Notes under the pieces: model-generated | Databases searched by the model: none | What the model was told of the DNA's origin: nothing | Seen by the model: the letters and a program-made list of their open reading frames with translations, nothing else | DNA from: an uncultured Clostridia bacterium | Lineage (GTDB): Bacteria; Bacillota; Clostridia; Lachnospirales; Bianqueaceae | Assembly: GCA_937892735.1 (NCBI GenBank) | Contig: CALBGL010000001.1 | Span: forward strand, 1 to 31,760 | Direction: 5' to 3' | Length of the DNA: 31,760 nt | Part shown: positions 31,661 through 31,760 of the stretch, piece by piece | How positions within the stretch are numbered: position 1 is the stretch's first letter | Layout: each line of letters opens with the position of its first letter | Position numbers and translations under genes: made by a program

Positions 31661-31760
31661 AACCGTGAGTAGATCAAACGGTCGCGCGTCCAAGTGCCGA
31701 AAGGTCGGGCGTGAGGAAAGTCCGAGCTCCATAGGGCAGGATGCCGGATAACGTCCAGTG
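31661..31760 (+). ncRNA. rnpB: RNase P RNA, 5' part (cut off by window end)
   Basis: Catalytic RNA of ribonuclease P, which matures tRNA 5' ends. The 5' conserved core is clear: GAGGAAAGTCCGAGCTCC (31713-31730, the P4-region strand), followed by ATAGGGCAGGATGCC and GGATAACGTCCAGTG, as in class A RNase P RNAs of Clostridia. The start is inferred from the promoter. The 3' two-thirds lie beyond the window. Confidence 0.92.

Overview
The window looks like chromosomal core sequence from a Gram-positive anaerobe of the class Clostridia, most plausibly a Lachnospiraceae-type genome. The evidence is AGGAGG-type ribosome sites almost everywhere, TTGACA/TATAAT promoters with 17-nt spacers, a GAAC-N4-GTTC SOS box, Bce-type antimicrobial-peptide transport modules, a DUF1836 protein, a DegV protein and a class-A-like RNase P RNA. 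The family assignment is inference. I see no phage genes, transposase, plasmid functions or CRISPR array.

Layout. (1) 1-327: the edge of a 52-bp tandem repeat array built around the near-palindrome GCGTATACAGTATACGC, then the terminator of a minus-strand operon. (2) 328-3896 (minus): tex followed by a PepV/Sapep-type M20 dipeptidase. (3) 4225-4647 (plus): a two-CBS-domain protein with a leader rich in palindromes. (4) 4730-7302 (minus): a promoter-to-terminator operon of a KdgF-like cupin and two different Gfo/Idh/MocA oxidoreductases, probably for sugar or uronate metabolism. (5) 7421-10352 (plus): a tightly overlapping operon of a small alarmone (ppGpp) synthetase, a GNAT acetyltransferase, and a BceR/BceS-like response regulator and intramembrane-sensing kinase. 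(6) 10358-13200: a Bce-type ATPase and permease behind an inverted-repeat operator. (7) 13356-16335: tRNA-Gly(CCC), degV, a DUF1836 gene and an RlmI-like rRNA methyltransferase. (8) 16341-18495: a second Bce-type permease with no ATPase of its own, preceded by nearly the same operator and -35 arrangement as the first module. (9) 18549-27399: uvrB divergent from a uvrA-clpC-radA operon; uvrA has a consensus promoter and a GAAC-N4-GTTC box. (10) 27543-31581: a membrane-anchored protein of unknown function, then purM-purN-purD and an L-rhamnose mutarotase. (11) About 31661 to the end: the 5' part of rnpB, cut off by the window.

How the parts may work together. The strongest non-obvious signals are regulatory. 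The CTTAC-N6-GTAAG operator with a further GTAAG half-site two helical turns downstream appears at exactly two places, upstream of bceAB and upstream of the orphan permease about 6 kb away. This predicts one regulon run by the adjacent response regulator, which is itself co-transcribed with an alarmone synthetase. That would physically tie an envelope or antimicrobial-peptide sensor to (p)ppGpp production. Separately, the identical 12-mer GAACGTTTGTTC lies just downstream of the -10 element of both uvrA and purM, suggesting that purine synthesis genes are in the SOS regulon of this organism. Both are testable predictions, not demonstrated facts.
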